Shown here piece after piece: positions 7,789 through 9,841 of a DNA stretch of 9,841 nt (position 1 is its first letter; the number at the start of each line of letters is the position of its first letter). The notes below the pieces were generated by a model, which was given only the letters and a program-made list of their open reading frames with translations, did not search any database and had not been told where the DNA came from. The stretch is taken from assembly GCA_004356415.1 (NCBI GenBank), contig SMWN01000023.1:1-9841 (forward strand), given 5' to 3'. The position numbers were made by a program, and so were the translations under genes. This stretch comes from Gammaproteobacteria bacterium (GTDB lineage: Bacteria; Pseudomonadota; Gammaproteobacteria; Eutrophobiales; Eutrophobiaceae).

Positions 7789-8997
7789 TTAATTACAACG
7801 TTCAGTATTTGTTCTGTAGTTATTCGTGGGCAGCAGGGTTAACAGAAACCATACCAGTGCCATGATACCACCAAAAATGAACACTGCTGGCAGCCCGAAA
7901 TGTTCGTGGATAATGCCACCAATTAATCCTCCCGTAAATGTTCCCATGAATTGACTTGAGGCATAGACACCCAGTGCAGTTCCCTTGATGTTGTTTGTCG
8001 CCGCTCTGGAAATCAATGAAGGTAAGGATGCCTCCAGATAATTGAAAGCCGTGAAAAATATCAAAAGCATGGCAGCCAATGCCATGATCGAGTCGTGCCA
8101 AAAATAGTAGCCTAGTTGCGATAACATCAATATCAATATCGCACCCTTGAAAAATATTCCTGATTTATTTGAGCGTTCCCCCAGGATGATAAAAGGTGCC
8201 ATGAGGATGACTGAAGTTATCAATACGGGTAAATAAACCTGCCAATGATGTGCCGATGACAATCCGGCGGAATCCTGTAAAGACAAGGGGACAATAATAA
8301 AGTTGGCCATCAACACGGTATGTAGCATGAAGATGCCGAGATCCAGTTTGAGCAGATTGTGATCTTTAAAAACATTTCCCAGCATCGCAAGCGAAACTTC
8401 AGCGTCACTGTGAAAGAAGGAGTACTGAGGATCTGGAACCACAAGATATAGCACCACCATGGCGAGCACAGCCAATGCTGCACTGATTAAAAATATCCCG
8501 GAAACACCTATCATTGCGTCCAGCACAGGCCCGGCAACGAATGCCAATGAAAAGGCAATACCGATACTGATACCTATCAATGCCATGGCTTTGGTTCTTT
8601 GTTGGTCTCGGGTGAGATCAGCGACCAATGCCATGAGCGCGGCAGAAATTGCCCCCGCACCTTGTATTGCACGTCCCAGCATCATGGCCCAGATGGAGTC
8701 TGCTGTGCTAGCAATGAGGCTCCCCACTGCAAATATCAACAGACCTGCAAAAATCACGGGTTTCCTACCCAGCTTGTCTGACAACATACCAAAAGGGATT
8801 TGCAGAGATGCCTGAGTCAGGCCATAGATACCGAAGGCAAGCCCAACCAACATGGGGGTCGCTTCCGGTAGATTTCTTGCATAGAGGCTGAATACCGGTA
8901 ATATCAGGAACAGTCCTAGCATCCGCAGGAACAAGACACCCGCCAGACTTAAACTTCCCCTCAGTTCTACTGCTGTCATTTTATCTTTAGGCTTCAT
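7789..8997 (-). CDS. YajR-like major facilitator transporter lacking the C-terminal YAM domain
   Basis: A 402-residue inner-membrane protein with about 12 hydrophobic segments, probably a proton-coupled exporter of the drug:H+ antiporter group. It matches E. coli YajR throughout its length as I remember that sequence: the LRMLG segment in TM1 (24-28), GIYGLTQASLQIPFG (56-70), motif A GMLSDKLGRKP (70-80), motif B GRAIQGAGAI (108-117) and DLTRDQQRTKAMA (127-139). E. coli YajR continues for roughly 60 more residues into a soluble YAM domain, but this protein stops soon after the last membrane segment (NNYRTNTERCN). ATG 8997 aligns with the YajR N-terminus; the internal ATG at 8979 is possible, and neither has a strong Shine-Dalgarno. 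The substrate is unknown. It sits between ssb and uvrA, an order I recall from Pseudomonas. Confidence 0.85.
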   Translation of the reverse strand: MKPKDKMTAVELRGSLSLAGVLFLRMLGLFLILPVFSLYARNLPEATPMLVGLAFGIYGLTQASLQIPFGMLSDKLGRKPVIFAGLLIFAVGSLIASTADSIWAMMLGRAIQGAGAISAALMALVADLTRDQQRTKAMALIGISIGIAFSLAFVAGPVLDAMIGVSGIFLISAALAVLAMVVLYLVVPDPQYSFFHSDAEVSLAMLGNVFKDHNLLKLDLGIFMLHTVLMANFIIVPLSLQDSAGLSSAHHWQVYLPVLITSVILMAPFIILGERSNKSGIFFKGAILILMLSQLGYYFWHDSIMALAAMLLIFFTAFNYLEASLPSLISRAATNNIKGTALGVYASSQFMGTFTGGLIGGIIHEHFGLPAVFIFGGIMALVWFLLTLLPTNNYRTNTERCN

Positions 8998-9071
8998 GCC
9001 AGATTGGTGATCCTCTAAAAGTGATCCAAGCGCTCAAAAAAGGGCACATATTGCCAGCAACGACTCCTTTG

Positions 9072-9091
9072 AACAATGTATACTTACAGGT
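9072..9091. promoter_or_regulatory. Degenerate LexA (SOS) box candidate in the uvrA / MFS-ssb divergent region
   Basis: Against the gammaproteobacterial consensus CTGT-N8-ACAG, this site has CAAT at 9074-9077, the AT-rich spacer GTATACTT and a perfect ACAG at 9086-9089. The right half is intact and the left half has two mismatches. It lies about 30 bases before the uvrA ATG and overlaps a -10-like hexamer. LexA control of uvrA is well established in E. coli, which makes the position meaningful. The left half is too poor for a confident call. Confidence 0.27.
9079..9084 (+). promoter_or_regulatory. Candidate -10 element for uvrA
   Basis: TATACT matches the sigma-70 -10 consensus at five of six positions and lies 35 bases before the uvrA ATG. 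No good -35 hexamer is found at 16-18 bases; TTGCCA at 9051-9056 is 22 bases away, which is too far. Promoter strength cannot be judged from sequence. Confidence 0.3.
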
Positions 9092-9119
9092 TTACATTGG
9101 TGAAGACAAAAAAATATTC

Positions 9120-9841
9120 ATGGACACAATCCGTATTCGTGGGGCGCGCACCCATAACCTGAAAAATGTCGACGTTGATATACCCCGTGACAAGCTGATA
9201 GTCATTACGGGTTTATCAGGTTCAGGCAAATCCTCGCTCGCATTTGACACGATTTATGCCGAGGGCCAGCGCCGCTATGTCGAATCGCTTTCTGCCTATG
9301 CCAGACAATTTCTGTCGATAATGGAAAAACCGGATGTCGACTTGATTGAAGGATTATCACCAGCCATTTCGATTGAGCAAAAGTCGACTTCTCATAATCC
9401 ACGTTCCACCGTTGGTACTATTACAGAGATTTATGATTACTTGAGATTATTATTTGCCAGAGTTGGCGAGCCTCGTTGTCCCGAACATGATGTGCCATTG
9501 GCAGCGCAAACCATCAGTCAAATGGTGGATCAGGTGCTGAGGCAACCACAGGGACGACGTCTCATGTTACTTGCACCTGTGGTGCAGGGACGTAAGGGGG
9601 AACATCTACAGTTGATCGATCGCCTGCGCAGTGAAGGGTTTGTACGTGCGCGTATCGATGGTCATGTGACTGAACTTGATCAGGTGCCAGAACTGGATCT
9701 GTACAAAAAACACGATATTGAAGTTGTGGTTGATCGTTTCAAGGTGCGCCCGGATCTAAAATTGCGTCTTGCTGAATCATTTGAAACTGCAATCCGACTC
9801 TCGGGTGGTGTCGCCAGGGTCATTCCCATGGAAGATTCAGA
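9120..9841 (+). CDS. uvrA: Excinuclease ABC subunit A, N-terminal part, 3'-truncated by window edge
   Basis: Open from ATG 9120 to the window end: 240 codons of a protein usually about 940 residues. UvrA is the DNA-bound ABC-type ATPase that finds lesions and loads UvrB in nucleotide excision repair. The first ATP site is visible: Walker A GLSGSGKSS (31-39, with K37 and S38) and the Q-loop ISIEQK (Q87). They are followed by TEIYDYLRLLFARVGEPRCPEHD and the UvrB-binding region with KGEHLQL, RARIDG and the segment IEVVVDRFKVRPDLKLRLAES. All agree closely with E. coli UvrA. The Shine-Dalgarno is weak (GGTGAAG, about 14 bases before the ATG), but the MDTIRIRGARTHNLKN start fits the family and no upstream in-frame start is better. 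It is divergent from the MFS-ssb pair. Confidence 0.97.
   Translation, partial: MDTIRIRGARTHNLKNVDVDIPRDKLIVITGLSGSGKSSLAFDTIYAEGQRRYVESLSAYARQFLSIMEKPDVDLIEGLSPAISIEQKSTSHNPRSTVGTITEIYDYLRLLFARVGEPRCPEHDVPLAAQTISQMVDQVLRQPQGRRLMLLAPVVQGRKGEHLQLIDRLRSEGFVRARIDGHVTELDQVPELDLYKKHDIEVVVDRFKVRPDLKLRLAESFETAIRLSGGVARVIPMEDS

Noticed and set aside
9205..9402. 65-residue open frame on the - strand
   Set aside because: It is antisense to the conserved ATPase region of uvrA and has no recognisable features.
1..9841. Mobile element, CRISPR array, defence island or secondary-metabolite cluster
   Set aside because: No transposase, integrase, clustered direct repeats, terminal inverted repeats or biosynthetic enzymes were seen; all genes are housekeeping, transport or signalling genes with consistent codon use.

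Overview
The window looks like ordinary chromosome of a gammaproteobacterium with moderate GC (mid-40s percent by eye). The evidence is the Pseudomonas-type sulfite reductase followed by its DUF934 partner, an E. coli-like SSB with every classical DNA-contact aromatic at its E. coli position, and the ssb / YajR-like MFS / uvrA neighbourhood that I recall from Pseudomonas. I cannot name a genus. I see no tRNA, rRNA, CRISPR array, insertion sequence, phage gene or transfer signature. Coding density is high and the longest intergenic gap is about 120 bases.

Left part (1-1255, + strand): the C-terminal half of a siroheme/4Fe-4S nitrite/sulfite reductase (cysI) overlaps by 14 bases a DUF934 gene that starts at a GTG. 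Together they form the end of an assimilatory sulfate-reduction operon. Pyruvate kinase (1318-2769, - strand) faces this operon tail to tail.

Middle (2867-7240, + strand): pyruvate kinase is divergent from an MFS protein of the lysophospholipid-transporter type, which stands alone although close relatives are often fused to acyltransferase and acyl-ACP synthetase domains. A 114-base gap then leads to a 976-residue soluble sensor, GAF-PAS-PAS-PAS-GGDEF-EAL, a bifunctional-looking cyclic-di-GMP enzyme with a very basic C-terminal tail.

Right part (7280-9841): ssb and a YajR-like MFS gene lie on the - strand, probably as one MFS-ssb transcription unit. The 5' part of uvrA is divergent from them on the + strand. 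The 122-base gap upstream of uvrA carries a TATACT element and a degenerate LexA-like half-site. That would fit DNA-damage control of uvrA and possibly of the divergent unit, but it is weak on sequence alone.

I did not find a new biological system here. The observations most worth checking are architectural: the stand-alone LplT-like module ending where fused relatives continue into PlsC, the YajR-like transporter lacking the YAM domain, the basic tail and ECL variant of the c-di-GMP enzyme, the predicted K+-independence of pyruvate kinase, and a perfect 10-bp inverted repeat between two convergent genes.
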